This document shows positions 7,619 through 14,999 of a stretch of DNA of 30,393 nt, piece by piece. Within the stretch, counting starts at the first letter, position 1. Each line of letters opens with the position of its first letter. The notes under the pieces are model-generated. The model ran no database searches, had not been told where the DNA came from, and saw only the letters and a program-made list of their open reading frames with translations. The DNA comes from JAKFYM01 sp964612065 (lineage in GTDB: Bacteria > Bdellovibrionota > UBA1018 > CAIPTA01). A program made the position numbers and the translations under genes. The stretch lies in assembly GCA_964612065.1 (NCBI GenBank), contig CAZTCD010000049.1:1-30393 (forward strand), in the 5' to 3' direction.

Positions 7619-8587
7619 TTAGGGTTGGTGGCCAGGGGGAAGGGCCACTACTCCGCTCTTATATGGCCCGCCGCGCGGTCCGCCGCCTTCCACGAGTGGA
7701 TTGAAGGGCGAGCTTTCGAGGGTGCGGGAATCGTTGATGGCGCGGGTGCTGTGGGCTTCCACAATGCGCCCGTAAGCTCCCGCAAACACGTGGTAGCCTT
7801 GGTGGGCGATACCCACGAAAAAAGGAGCTCGAGCGAGGAGTTCGGGAGTGGTGGTACCGAATCCCACCAGGCTCACGGCATCATCCACTCGGTTTGGCCC
7901 ATAGCGAGAACTGTTGCGAACGGTAGCAAGAGTTTGTGCATGTTTGCCCCAGATTCCTTTTGGATTGCCAGGATAGGCGCGACGCTCTGATGCGTCCCAT
8001 TGCGCGGCTTTTTCAGGAGCGGGATTCCAGTAGACCAGTTTCCAGCCCAGCTTCTGCAGGGCGTATTGGTAAGAATCTCCCTGCACATCGTTGGCTCTGG
8101 TGAAGGCGCGGAGTTTTTTCCAGGTGGCACTGCCGCCGGTGGCTTCGAATCCTCTTTGGAGGCATTTCAGCGCCAGGCCGATGCAGCTGGTGGGCTCCAG
8201 CCGGAGGGGGCAATCTCTTCGTCCTTGGCAGGAGTGTGAGGGAACCATCTGGCGCACGATGGATTCCCTGATGCCGCGATCGCGGAGCATATCTCTGCGT
8301 TCTTCGAGGCTGGTTCGGGTTTGATAAATCTGGCCGCTCCAAGGATCACGACGCTTCCTCACCACAAAGGCCGCGTTCTCTCCGTAGAAGGCGGAAATGC
8401 CGAAGCGGCGGAGGAAGTCTTTATGCCGGGTCAGGTCTTCTTCCAGGCAATCGTGGGCGATCTCCACAATGCGAGTGATGTTCTCTTTATGCTGGGTAAC
8501 TTCTGCTTCCGAAAAGGAAACGCTGCCGTTGTAGGCAATGGCGGGTGGGCTCGCCAGCAGGGCGAGCGAAAGGAAAAGGGATGGCAT
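7619..8587 (-). CDS. Secreted protein, possible papain-like (NlpC/P60-type) peptidase fold
   Basis: The 322-residue product has a signal peptide (1-18, ending AIA). I do not recognise a named family. Two features suggest a papain-like hydrolase: C135 at the start of a hydrophobic helix (TSCIGLALKC), followed by a region ending GYHVFAGAYGRIVEAHS, where H266 or H279 sits in a strand pair like the catalytic His of NlpC/P60 enzymes. C47, C120, C126 and C142 could form disulphides. If active it might cut cell-wall peptides in the periplasm. AGGA lies shortly upstream of the ATG. It has its own terminator. Confidence 0.7.
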   Translation of the reverse strand: MPSLFLSLALLASPPAIAYNGSVSFSEAEVTQHKENITRIVEIAHDCLEEDLTRHKDFLRRFGISAFYGENAAFVVRKRRDPWSGQIYQTRTSLEERRDMLRDRGIRESIVRQMVPSHSCQGRRDCPLRLEPTSCIGLALKCLQRGFEATGGSATWKKLRAFTRANDVQGDSYQYALQKLGWKLVYWNPAPEKAAQWDASERRAYPGNPKGIWGKHAQTLATVRNSSRYGPNRVDDAVSLVGFGTTTPELLARAPFFVGIAHQGYHVFAGAYGRIVEAHSTRAINDSRTLESSPFNPLVEGGGPRGGPYKSGVVALPPGHQP

Positions 8588-8913
8588 TTAGTGGTCCTCA
8601 TCGGGGCTATGGCGCGTTGGAAAATAGAGCCCTTGGATATAAGAAAATAACCCATTGCGCAATAAAAAAACCCAGTCTTTTCAAGGGGAAGGGAGCGAGC
8701 GTTGATCAGGCTTCGCTATGGTTTGGTGCGGCATATCTGCCTCTAAATTCTCTACTGCAGCTGAAAAGGGAAGCTTTGCTATGCAACGAGAATTATGGAT
8801 GTTTTTAACGAATTTCGCCTTTGGGCCCCTTCGATTTGACGCTTTGCGGCACATGGGAGTATAAAGCCCAAGCAAAATATTCGGATATAACCAACCCCCT
8901 AGGAGCCTTCGCT
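8588..8913. other. Divergent intergenic region, 326 bases
   Basis: This gap lies between divergent genes. It contains a good sigma-70 promoter for the rightward gene (8836-8865) and an A/T-rich patch (about 8636-8672) that may hold the leftward promoter. Short frames inside have no RBS or protein-like composition. No repeat or RNA gene was seen. Confidence 0.6.
8836..8865 (+). promoter_or_regulatory. Sigma-70-type promoter for the chalcone-isomerase-like gene
   Basis: TTGACG (8836-8841) and TATAAA (8860-8865) are separated by 18 bases. The predicted transcript would begin near 8872, giving a leader of about 40 bases that includes the AGGAG Shine-Dalgarno at 8901-8905. Confidence 0.7.
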
Positions 8914-9558
8914 ATGAAAATGTCGAACCTCGTTCTCGCCCTTGTCACCCTAACCTTTGCCCCCGCTGCTTTCGCTGGAGTTCTCAACTTGGAAGACAGC
9001 GCCTCCAAAGTGGCCGGTGTAACCATCTCTAAAGGTGGGAAAATGGTAGTGGATGGCCGCACCACCAACCTGGTTACCGTAGGAGCCGGTGTACGCTCCA
9101 AGCTCGGTGGCCTCGTAAAAGTTTACGTGGGTGAGCTTCTCGTTAACGACAAGAGCAAATTCGCCTGCGGCGGTAACGCTCTCGACAGCCTCAAAAACCT
9201 CAACGGAATCGCCGTTCGCATGAGCATGTTGTACAGCATCACTGCAGACGATATGGAAAAGGCTTTCAACGACGGTTTTGAGAACAACGATATCGAGGAG
9301 ACGGCTGCTATCAAGGCCTTCGTTGCTGCCGTTAAAGCTGGTGGCAAGCCTGTTTCCGGCTCCAAAATCGCTTTCACCGGCGAAAAAGTGGGAGACGCTG
9401 AAGTGGTTACCTACGAGAACCCAGCCGGTAAAGTTACCAGCATCAAAGGCGGCGCCGGCTTCGTTCGCGCCGTATTCAGCCTCTGGCTCGGCAACCCTGG
9501 TTCCGATAGCGGCCTGAAGAACGTTCGCAATAACTTCGTGAACTGCGCAATTAAATAA
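8914..9558 (+). CDS. Secreted chalcone isomerase-like protein
   Basis: The start at 8914 is set by AGGAG 8 bases upstream and by the signal peptide that begins there (residues 1-21, cut after AFA). The 214-residue product resembles the Chalcone_3/chalcone isomerase-like family: LVTVGAGVRSKLGGLVKVYVGEL near residues 42-64, AVRMSMLYSITADDMEKAF in the middle, and AVFSLWLGNPGSDSGLK near the end. These bacterial proteins are periplasmic, and some may bind fatty acids or small ligands; enzyme activity is not established. A lipoprotein gene follows 40 bases later and likely shares the transcript. Confidence 0.85.
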   Translation: MKMSNLVLALVTLTFAPAAFAGVLNLEDSASKVAGVTISKGGKMVVDGRTTNLVTVGAGVRSKLGGLVKVYVGELLVNDKSKFACGGNALDSLKNLNGIAVRMSMLYSITADDMEKAFNDGFENNDIEETAAIKAFVAAVKAGGKPVSGSKIAFTGEKVGDAEVVTYENPAGKVTSIKGGAGFVRAVFSLWLGNPGSDSGLKNVRNNFVNCAIK

Positions 9559-9598
9559 AATCCAGAACGGTAAACGCTTCAGCTCAGAGGAAAATTAT

Positions 9599-10600
9599 AT
9601 GCAGACTCGTATTTTCACCTATTCGTTGATCGCACTTTCACTCTCCGTGCTCGCTGGCTGCAAAGCCATCGATGCCATGGATAATACCGAGACCATGAAA
9701 ACGGATCTCGCTGCCATGAAAAATGTGACAGGCGGAATGGCTACCACCACCGAAGAGATGAAAAATACGACCAATGAGCTGAAGCGCAAAGCTTCTTTGG
9801 GCGAAGGCCTGAAGCTGATCGAGGCTCCAGAGAACCAGAAGGAATTTGCCCCCCCCTCCAAGGGCCTTCTCGCAGGAGCAAAACTCGTGGCCGAAAACAT
9901 GAACTCCGAGGAGCTGGTGAAGTTCTTTCAGGCCGGCCTGAAAGAGATTCGGAAGACCGCTCCGAACGCCGAGCTGGAAGGCGACAGAACCGTACTTGGC
10001 GGCTTTCCCGCCCGCTACGTGGCGGAATTCAACCGTAAGAAGGAAGTACAGGTAGTTACCCTGCAGGCGATCGCTGCGCTGGTGCCCCAGAAGATGATCG
10101 AACAGATCATACAGGAGCAGCTCCAAGGCCCTGGCGGCGCCCAGAGCGACGAAACCAAAGACATGCTCATGCTCAGGGCCATGTTCATCAATAATTTCTT
10201 TCTCTCGGAAAGCATGTTTGCCACCGGCAAGAAGTTGGACAATCTCGGGAAGCTGAGAAACGCCATGGATTATACCCGCCAGCTGAAGTTCCTGGCTGAA
10301 GTGTCTAAGGACCACGAGATCACGTTCGTGGTGGAAGACGCTTTCCTTCCTCCCGTAATGCCCTCTGAAAAGCTTCCAACCGATCCAGAGTGCGTAGCCA
10401 ATCCTGCGGATGCGGCGTGCCACCCTTCGCTGGGTCAGGCTCGCGTGTTCGCAGAGAAGCTTGATGCTGAGATAGCCAAGCCCTGGTTCCGTAAAATCGC
10501 GAAGCGAATCGACAAGGAAATCCCAGACAATCTCCGCGGCGGCTCTTCGCCCTATGCGCGAGAGATTGCTGAGATCAAAGAAGAGTGCCTGCGTAATTAG
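9599..10600 (+). CDS. Lipoprotein of unknown function with N-terminal coiled region
   Basis: The 333-residue product has a lipoprotein signal (SVLAGC, lipid Cys at 21). Residues about 25-65 are rich in Met, Thr, Glu and Lys with repeating hydrophobic positions, probably a short coiled coil. The rest is mostly charged and helical, with a Pro/Cys-containing insert (TDPECVANPADAACHP) near residues 260-277. I recognise no family. GAGG at 9587-9590 sets the start. It follows the chalcone-isomerase-like gene by 40 bases and precedes a terminator, so the two probably form an operon acting in the cell envelope. Confidence 0.85.
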   Translation: MQTRIFTYSLIALSLSVLAGCKAIDAMDNTETMKTDLAAMKNVTGGMATTTEEMKNTTNELKRKASLGEGLKLIEAPENQKEFAPPSKGLLAGAKLVAENMNSEELVKFFQAGLKEIRKTAPNAELEGDRTVLGGFPARYVAEFNRKKEVQVVTLQAIAALVPQKMIEQIIQEQLQGPGGAQSDETKDMLMLRAMFINNFFLSESMFATGKKLDNLGKLRNAMDYTRQLKFLAEVSKDHEITFVVEDAFLPPVMPSEKLPTDPECVANPADAACHPSLGQARVFAEKLDAEIAKPWFRKIAKRIDKEIPDNLRGGSSPYAREIAEIKEECLRN

Positions 10601-10636
10601 TGTCCGGTTACTCTTGGTGACGCAAGTGCATTGTCG

Positions 10637-10673
10637 TGAATGGGCGCGCCTCAGATGGGGCGCGTTCTTTTTT
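10637..10673 (+). terminator. Rho-independent terminator
   Basis: GGGCGCGCC (10642-10650) pairs with GGCGCGTTC (10659-10667), with two G-U pairs and an 8-nt loop, followed by six T (10668-10673). It ends the two-gene unit at 8914-10600. Confidence 0.88.
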
Positions 10674-10740
10674 GGGGGCGGCGAAAGAATCCCCAAATTT
10701 TCCCAGGGGAAATGTGGATGAGACTTTCCGGGTAGTGAGC

Positions 10741-11136
10741 TCAGCCGAAGCCGCGGTCTTCCAGGTCCTGCTCGCAAAAGTCGAAGTGGTGACCCATTTC
10801 ATGGATGAGAGTAGTGCGAATTTCTCTCTGTAGGCTTTTCAAGCTGGTTCCTGCCGCTCTGATAATCGGGCCCCGAAACAATTGGATGAGAGGGGTAGTT
10901 TCCATCACTTCGCCCTTCAATACGGTGGATATGGTTGGGCCCGAATGGAGGCCCATTAACTCTGCTTCCTCCCCTTCCTTGTGGGCACCCATCTCTAATT
11001 GCAGATCCTCGGAGGGCTCGTCTTCTACCATGAGCGGCACCTGCCGAAGCATCTCGCGAAAATCCTCCGGCAGCTCGGATATGATCCTTTCCAGGATCTT
11101 ATCGAACTCTTCTCTTTGTTTGGAGCTGATCGGCAT
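10741..11136 (-). CDS. Small zincin-like metallopeptidase-domain protein
   Basis: The 131-residue product fits the family often called metallopeptidase family/possibly minimal zincin (PF06262-like). The C-terminal helix holds HEMGHHFDF with H112, E113 and H116 as an HExxH site, followed by EQDLEDRGFG, the usual family ending. Residues 85-95 (LIQLFRGPI) match the strand where members read LYRGP. There is no signal peptide, so it should be cytosolic. The substrate is unknown and many members have no proven activity. The start has only a weak GAAAG upstream; TATAAA (complement of 11147-11152) lies 10 bases before the ATG and could be a -10 box. Confidence 0.85.
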   Translation of the reverse strand: MPISSKQREEFDKILERIISELPEDFREMLRQVPLMVEDEPSEDLQLEMGAHKEGEEAELMGLHSGPTISTVLKGEVMETTPLIQLFRGPIIRAAGTSLKSLQREIRTTLIHEMGHHFDFCEQDLEDRGFG

Positions 11137-11236
11137 ATCGCTTTCATTTATAGCCCGCTTAGAGCCTGCGGGGGATGGGAAAAGGGCAGGAAGAACTCAA
11201 ATTCAAGTTCTTTCGGGCGTTTGAGGGGGGTGACTT

Positions 11237-11264
11237 CCCCTGGCCCCTGGCCCCTGGCCCCTGG
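11237..11264. repeat. Four tandem copies of a 7-bp unit
   Basis: CCCCTGG occurs four times without mismatch, in the 211-bp space between the divergent zincin gene and the secreted-protein gene at 11348. It ends 83 bases before that ATG. Its length makes slippage possible, and it could change promoter or operator spacing. Confidence 0.9.
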
Positions 11265-11347
11265 CCGATACTTAATGAGACCGAATGAATCCATAGGCAT
11301 ACGAATGTCGAACTGCTAGAACGCCCTTAACGAATTTTGGAGGATCC

Positions 11348-11935
11348 ATGAGGATATTCGCTACCCTGGCCTTTTTGACCGTACTCCCCAACGCTTCCTT
11401 CGCCGAGTCTACCTTTCTTGCGGAACAAACGATTCCTTTAAATAGCAGCCGTTCGAATGAAGTGCTGGATAAGACCATGGCCGATGTAAGAATGGTTTTT
11501 CAGAAATTCGAGCTCGCGCTTGATTCCTCCAGCAAGATCGTGGTCCCCAAACGAATAAGTGGAACGGCGGCGCGCCCCGTGATGACAGTATCCGTACGGA
11601 AGTGCGTGGCCTTCATTTGCCAGACCATGGATCTGGACGCGGAAGTGGACGTGCGTGAGGTTTCAGGGCGATGCAACCGGGATTTCGTTCTTACGGCGAA
11701 GCTAGGGCGTTCCAGCAGGGAAGTGAGGGAAGTGTACGACGCGCTCACCGTGAACGTGTGCTTTCGCGAGGGGCGGAGCGGGAAGGGCTCCCTAAGAATG
11801 CTCGGTTATGCCCGGCACGCACGCGAGTACCAGCAGGGCATTGTGCAGCAAGAGCTGGTAAAGATGCTGCGAATGCAGGTTTCCCCTCTTTCCAGGGCCC
11901 TGCAGGCCACGCTAAAGGCCAAAGAACAAAGGTAA
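11348..11935 (+). CDS. Secreted protein of unknown function
   Basis: GGAGG at 11339-11343 and a signal peptide (1-19, ending SFA) support the start. The 195-residue product has four Cys in the mature part (near residues 79, 84, 104 and 133), spaced as two possible disulphides. It is otherwise a mixed strand/helix protein without a motif I recognise. It is followed 3 bases later by a radical SAM gene with a TTG start, so the two are very likely co-transcribed and coupled. Whether the secreted protein is a substrate of that enzyme is unknown. Confidence 0.8.
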   Translation: MRIFATLAFLTVLPNASFAESTFLAEQTIPLNSSRSNEVLDKTMADVRMVFQKFELALDSSSKIVVPKRISGTAARPVMTVSVRKCVAFICQTMDLDAEVDVREVSGRCNRDFVLTAKLGRSSREVREVYDALTVNVCFREGRSGKGSLRMLGYARHAREYQQGIVQQELVKMLRMQVSPLSRALQATLKAKEQR

Positions 11936-11938
11936 GTC

Positions 11939-12820
11939 TTGCCCGCACCATTTCAGAAAATTCATATCGAGATCAGCAGCATCTGCAATCTTCAGTGCAG
12001 CTTCTGCCCCGAGGTGGTGCGGGAAAAAAAGCTGATGGAAGTGGAGCTTTTCCGGAGCGTTATCCGGCAAGTGGCTCCGCTAACCGAGCAGGTGGCCCTG
12101 CATCTGATGGGGGATCCTTTGGTGCACCCGAAGCTCGAAGCCCTGGTGGACGAGTGCGAAGCTGCGGGCTCAAAGATCTTTCTGGTAACCAACGGAACTT
12201 TGCTGAACGAAAAGCGGGCCGATATTCTTCTCCGGCCGGCCTTTCGCCAGGTGAATTTTTCCCTGCACTCATTCCCCGACAACTTTCCCGAGCGTGATCC
12301 GGGAGAGTATCTTGAGCGAATTTTCTCGTGGACTGAGCAGGCTTTCGCTCAAAGACCTGATCTCTATGTTAATTTTCGCCTGTGGAATCTTTCCGGCCCT
12401 GAAGGGCAGGGGGAAAGAAACAGGGAAATCCTCGGCAGGATCGAGAAGCGCTTTGGAGTGCCTCTTTTGGGGCCTGCACTGGCCCTGGACGTGAGGCGGC
12501 GAAAAAGTTTACCGGTAAAGAATCGTTTATATCTGCATTTCGATACAGAGTTCACCTGGCCGAGCCTCGATCTTCCGGTGCTAAGCAGCGCAGGCACTTG
12601 TTATGGACTCTCTTCTCATTTCGGAATTCTGGTTGATGGAACCGTGGTTCCCTGCTGTCTGGACAAGGAAGGAAAGATTCCTCTTGGAAATATCAACAGC
12701 ACTCCCCTTTCGGATATCCTCGGCGGTGAAAGAGCACGGGCGATGTTGAGAGGATTTCAGGAGCGGCGGCTTGTGGAAGATCTGTGCCGGCGATGCCAGT
12801 ACATTCAGCGGTTCGGTTGA
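11939..12820 (+). CDS. Radical SAM/SPASM-domain protein, TTG start
   Basis: The 293-residue product has the CxxxCxxC cluster motif at C16, C20 and C23 (SICNLQCSFC), which ligates the SAM-binding 4Fe-4S cluster. LMGDPLVHP follows as the GGE-like strand. A shortened SPASM-type tail holds C221, the pair C239-C240 (VPCCLDKEG), LGNI, and C283/C286 (CRRC), likely ligands of an auxiliary cluster. SPASM enzymes modify peptides or proteins, or act on other substrates; the substrate here is unknown. TTG is the only start before the first Cys motif. The end is 1 base from the stop of a convergent gene, with no terminator visible. Confidence 0.88.
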   Translation: MPAPFQKIHIEISSICNLQCSFCPEVVREKKLMEVELFRSVIRQVAPLTEQVALHLMGDPLVHPKLEALVDECEAAGSKIFLVTNGTLLNEKRADILLRPAFRQVNFSLHSFPDNFPERDPGEYLERIFSWTEQAFAQRPDLYVNFRLWNLSGPEGQGERNREILGRIEKRFGVPLLGPALALDVRRRKSLPVKNRLYLHFDTEFTWPSLDLPVLSSAGTCYGLSSHFGILVDGTVVPCCLDKEGKIPLGNINSTPLSDILGGERARAMLRGFQERRLVEDLCRRCQYIQRFG

Positions 12821-12821
12821 T

Positions 12822-13448
12822 CTACTGGGCTTGGAGAAGAATCTTGTTTTCCAGAATATGCTCTCCGGGCCCTAGGGTGAGAAGCCCATCTACAACGGCA
12901 TGGGCAACATTTTCGGCCGGAACGGATTTCCATTTTTTCGGGAGCAGTCTCCCCCACTTTTGAGCGATTTTTTCGGCAGGCCGGGCTTCGGTCCTGTTTC
13001 CCAGGAGTACCGAGGGACGCAAAATCACGAACTTTGGGAAATGAAGATTTCGAAGGTCCTGCTCCAATTCCCCCTTGATACGATTGTAAAAAAATCTGGA
13101 ATCCGGATCGGCTCCCAGTGCACTGACAAGAAAACACTGTGTGGCGCCTCGTCGTCTGGCCAAACTGGCCACTCTTAAGGGAATCGTGTGATCCACTTGC
13201 CGGAATGCGTCTTCACTCCCGGCCTTCTTCATTGTGGTTCCGATGGCCGAGATCAAAACGTCGGCAGTTAGGCAGGGATCGCCTTCCTCGAGTTGAGAGA
13301 AATCGGTTACTTTGAAGCGCACTTTTCCGGTGTCTGGGCTCGCCTTTCGAACCAGGGCAATCACCTCACTTACCGAGGGATGAGCCTCGAGCCGGGCGAT
13401 TACTTCTTTTCCAATGAGCCCGGTAGCTCCCAGTATAAGTACTTTCAT
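12822..13448 (-). CDS. Atypical SDR NAD(P)-binding protein (TIP30/HTATIP2-like)
   Basis: The 208-residue product has the Rossmann loop GATGLIGKEV at residues 7-16. It continues with ALVRK (adenine-ribose side), DVLISAIGTTMKKAGSEDAF, which is typical of the TIP30-like atypical SDRs, and FLVSALGADPDSRFFYNRIKGELE, where Y and K form a YxxxK pair. VILRPSVLLGNR closes the fold. Such proteins are oxidoreductase-like, but the substrate is unknown. It is the last gene of a three-gene leftward operon and overlaps the nitrilase gene by ATGA. Confidence 0.85.
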   Translation of the reverse strand: MKVLILGATGLIGKEVIARLEAHPSVSEVIALVRKASPDTGKVRFKVTDFSQLEEGDPCLTADVLISAIGTTMKKAGSEDAFRQVDHTIPLRVASLARRRGATQCFLVSALGADPDSRFFYNRIKGELEQDLRNLHFPKFVILRPSVLLGNRTEARPAEKIAQKWGRLLPKKWKSVPAENVAHAVVDGLLTLGPGEHILENKILLQAQ

Positions 13449-14302
13449 TCGCGCAGGCTGATTTTTCGGATGCCATAGGCATCGCTGAGGTTCAACACAG
13501 ATCCGTTCTTCCTGACTTCTTCGAGTGCGCGAAGTTCCCCGCGGGCAATCAAGAGCTCCTCAACGTTCGCCTTTGTTTCGGCCACGGAGCCCTGCTCGGG
13601 AAAGCCTACGTCGCAGGGGGAAATCAGAGCGGCCTTTCCGTAGTGGGCCCCGATCTCGGGATAGCGGGGATCTCCCTCCACCATGGAAGCTAAAGCCACA
13701 TAGCACTGGTTCTCCACTGCCCGTGCTTCGGCGCAGTGGCGCACCCGCCAGTAGCCGTGGACATCATCGGTGCAGGAGGGCACGAAGAGGATGTCCACTT
13801 TAGCTTCGGCTGCCGCCGCACAATAGGCGGGAAATTCCACGTCGTAACAGATCGCCACTGCGCAGGTAGCTCCGAGATGGCGAAACACTCTCAGTTCGGG
13901 CAAGCCCGGGCTGATCTTCCATTCCTCGCTTTCGAACCTGGTCATGTGCAGTTTGTCTTGAAAAACAGGATCTTTTCCCGGAAGACAGATCCAGGAGCGG
14001 TTTCGTATTTCAGTTTTGCTTTCTACGTGAGGAATGGAACCTGCCACGATCCCAATGCGGAATTCCGTGGCTGCCCGCCTTACTTCCTCCACGAACCGCG
14101 ATTCCAGGTCCTCCGCTGCCAGAAGGCGTTCTCGAAAGTTGCCGCCTTCGGCAAGAAGCCAGGGGAGAGAGAAATATTCCGGAAAGAGAAGGAACTCTGC
14201 TTCCTGGCCTCGGGCATTCTCCGCCATCGCGCGCATTTTTCGGATAAAGTCGTCGGGGCCGAGCGGCTTTTGCATGCTGAAGTTTGTGGTGGCAACTTTC
14301 AT
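13445..14302 (-). CDS. Carbon-nitrogen hydrolase (nitrilase superfamily)
   Basis: The 285-residue product has the superfamily catalytic triad in order: E42 (LLFPEYF), K117 (QDKLHMTRFE) and C152 (AICYDVEFP). CTDDVHGYWRVRHCAEARAVEN follows as the dimer-interface region. The family cleaves amides or related C-N bonds; the substrate is unknown. It overlaps the GNAT gene upstream by ATGA and the SDR gene downstream by ATGA, so the three proteins are probably made in fixed ratio. GNAT acetyltransferases are known to be fused to this type of hydrolase in other bacteria, which supports a shared pathway. Confidence 0.93.
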   Translation of the reverse strand: MKVATTNFSMQKPLGPDDFIRKMRAMAENARGQEAEFLLFPEYFSLPWLLAEGGNFRERLLAAEDLESRFVEEVRRAATEFRIGIVAGSIPHVESKTEIRNRSWICLPGKDPVFQDKLHMTRFESEEWKISPGLPELRVFRHLGATCAVAICYDVEFPAYCAAAAEAKVDILFVPSCTDDVHGYWRVRHCAEARAVENQCYVALASMVEGDPRYPEIGAHYGKAALISPCDVGFPEQGSVAETKANVEELLIARGELRALEEVRKNGSVLNLSDAYGIRKISLRE

Positions 14303-14907
14303 GGCGCTCCTTTCACGAGCACTTTTTTCCAGAACTGCATCAGTTTTGGCGATTCCGCTGTGTGTCCCGTGTCTTTCCAGGAGTATTCAGCGGTCAGGCC
14401 GGGCACCTTGCTAAATCCCTCGCTTTCCCAGAAGGAATCGAGAGGGCTGTAGGCGGTAGGTTTGCCCGGATGATTCTCCGGCCGCACAACGGCGCAAAAT
14501 GAAGCGTGGGTTACGCCGGGTAAGCTCCGGGCATAGCGCTCGCGGGCTTGCATAAAGGCGCGCCCAATTCCCTTGCCTCGAAGCTCCGGTAGAAGCACGG
14601 ATTCCCCATAGTAACAAATCTCCGACGGGTTGATTCCGGCATCTATAAAGGGTTGCTGAAAGCTCCGCTCTTCGCTGATAAGCGGAATGGCCGTGGAGGC
14701 TCCCACCAGATGTTCCTGGCTGAAACAGAGAGCTACGAAACTATCCGGGCAGGAAAAATAGGTTTCTAAATAGCGGCGCTCGTAGGAAAGATCGCCTTCG
14801 TAAAGATAAGGAAAATCACGAAAAACGCGAATACGAAGCCCTGCCAGGCCATCTAGATAATTCCGGGCTTCTGGTCCTCGAACTTCTCTTAGTTCCCAGC
14901 CTTTCAT
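14299..14907 (-). CDS. GNAT family acetyltransferase
   Basis: The 202-residue product carries the acetyl-CoA pyrophosphate loop RGKGIGRAFM at residues 110-119, after the strand YYGESVLLPEL. An N-terminal region with LRIRVFRDFPYLYEGD resembles the GNAT halves of GNAT/carbon-nitrogen hydrolase fusions. The acceptor is unknown. It is first in the leftward operon. No Shine-Dalgarno is present, but a TATAGT box ends 8 bases before the ATG, suggesting a very short or absent leader. Confidence 0.88.
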   Translation of the reverse strand: MKGWELREVRGPEARNYLDGLAGLRIRVFRDFPYLYEGDLSYERRYLETYFSCPDSFVALCFSQEHLVGASTAIPLISEERSFQQPFIDAGINPSEICYYGESVLLPELRGKGIGRAFMQARERYARSLPGVTHASFCAVVRPENHPGKPTAYSPLDSFWESEGFSKVPGLTAEYSWKDTGHTAESPKLMQFWKKVLVKGAP

Positions 14908-14915
14908 TGTTTTTA

Positions 14916-14921
14916 ACTATA
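14916..14921 (-). promoter_or_regulatory. Putative -10 box giving a near-leaderless transcript
   Basis: Read leftward, TATAGT lies 8 bases before the GNAT gene ATG. Transcription would begin at or 1-2 bases before the start codon. A -35 match is weak (TGTTTT at 17 bases), so this is tentative. Confidence 0.35.
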
Positions 14922-14999
14922 TCGCAGACCGGAGCAACAAAACAGGCTCTTCCCAGACTTCCAGCCGTGGGTTAATCCTCTTTAGTAGAGGGGGAAAAC

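Noticed and set aside
9638..10777. Open frame of 379 codons on the minus strand
   Set aside because: It lies opposite the lipoprotein gene and crosses its terminator; its composition is not protein-like and there is no ribosome site.
11237..11264. Possible CRISPR-like array
   Set aside because: The units are 7 bp with no spacers, so this is a simple tandem repeat.
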